From Bacteroidales bacterium (lineage in GTDB: Bacteria > Bacteroidota > Bacteroidia > Bacteroidales > UBA932), in the NCBI GenBank assembly GCA_017548805.1, contig JAFYZE010000143.1, positions 1 through 14,063 on the forward strand: 14,063 nucleotides of DNA. Reading direction: 5' to 3'. How positions within the stretch are numbered: position 1 is the stretch's first letter; each line of letters starts with the position of its first letter. The position numbers and the translations under genes are program-made. Below, in pieces: positions 13,882 through 14,063 of the stretch. Under the pieces are notes generated by a model, which did not search any database, was not told the origin of the DNA, and saw only the letters and a program-made list of their open reading frames with translations.

Positions 13882-14063
13882 TTCGACTGTTTTTGTTGTA
13901 TAAAGTAAAATGGGTTATTTGACAGGAGGGTTACGCCCGTGCCGTCATCGGTATGGCCGAGGATGCGGCGGGCGTGGAGGGGCTTGCGCTCATAGTAGTC
14001 AGGCTGTGAGGGATCCAGCGAACTGATGCGCACCAGCTGGGAGGAATGGATGAAGCGCCCGCC
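13878..14063 (-). CDS. C-terminal end of a putative NlpC/P60 (C40) peptidase, 5' part outside window
   Basis: The last 61 codons of a minus-strand gene enter from the right edge and end at TGA 13880-13878. The visible peptide, GGRFIHSSQLVRISSLDPS then PDYYERKPLHARRILG, has the order expected of the C-terminal half of Bacteroidales NlpC/P60 cell-wall peptidases: a [FY]IHxSxxVRxxSLDP strand, where the His would be the catalytic one, then a xRRI segment. The catalytic Cys would lie upstream and is not visible, so the call rests on this short match from memory. The ATGA overlap with the next gene shows they form an operon. Confidence 0.55.
   Translation of the reverse strand, partial: GGRFIHSSQLVRISSLDPSQPDYYERKPLHARRILGHTDDGTGVTLLSNNPFYFIQQKQSK

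Overview
The window looks like chromosomal DNA of a GC-rich member of the Bacteroidota, probably order Bacteroidales. The evidence is: (i) six intergenic matches to the Bacteroidetes -7 promoter element TAnnTTTG, placed just upstream of gene starts on the expected strand; (ii) start codons with little or no Shine-Dalgarno sequence; (iii) the gene string small membrane protein - mutL - rhomboid - endonuclease/exonuclease/phosphatase (EEP) protein, which I recall as typical of this phylum; (iv) a Bacteroidales-style secreted NlpC/P60-like protein and short conserved hypotheticals. I cannot name a genus. No phage, IS, CRISPR, tRNA or rRNA is visible. The region is mostly housekeeping, densely packed, with short gaps.

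Layout. Positions 1-1181 hold the 5' four fifths of guaB (minus strand). From 1255 to 7200 runs a seven-gene plus-strand operon: small membrane protein, mutL, rhomboid protease, EEP phosphohydrolase, tsaC-type threonylcarbamoyl-AMP synthase, rsmE and a YfcE-like phosphoesterase. All gaps in it are at most 12 nt, and it starts at one promoter near 1225. Converging on it is a minus-strand group, galE - radical SAM activase-like enzyme - small Cys-rich membrane protein (9269 to 7212), whose last two genes overlap by 59 nt. A 54-nt divergent promoter region separates galE from dacB-radA (plus, 9324-12202), which ends at a strong bidirectional terminator (12250-12277). After it come a small conserved hypothetical (minus), a secreted hypothetical (plus), a second secreted hypothetical (minus) and the 3' end of an NlpC/P60-like gene (minus) running off the right edge.

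Themes. The long operon combines mismatch repair, tRNA t6A synthesis, 16S rRNA methylation, membrane proteolysis and phosphoester hydrolysis. The right half combines cell envelope work (galE, dacB, NlpC/P60-like) with recombination (radA).

The most unusual signal is inside rsmE. A roughly 154-bp near-palindrome (6295-6448) sits in frame and adds about 51 codons to a protein otherwise of normal length. It looks like an inserted palindromic element tolerated as coding sequence, similar in principle to the Rickettsia palindromic elements. Second in interest is the radical SAM / Cys-rich membrane protein pair, whose small partner carries an apparent internal lipobox. Third is a MutL whose C-terminal endonuclease motifs are largely lost.
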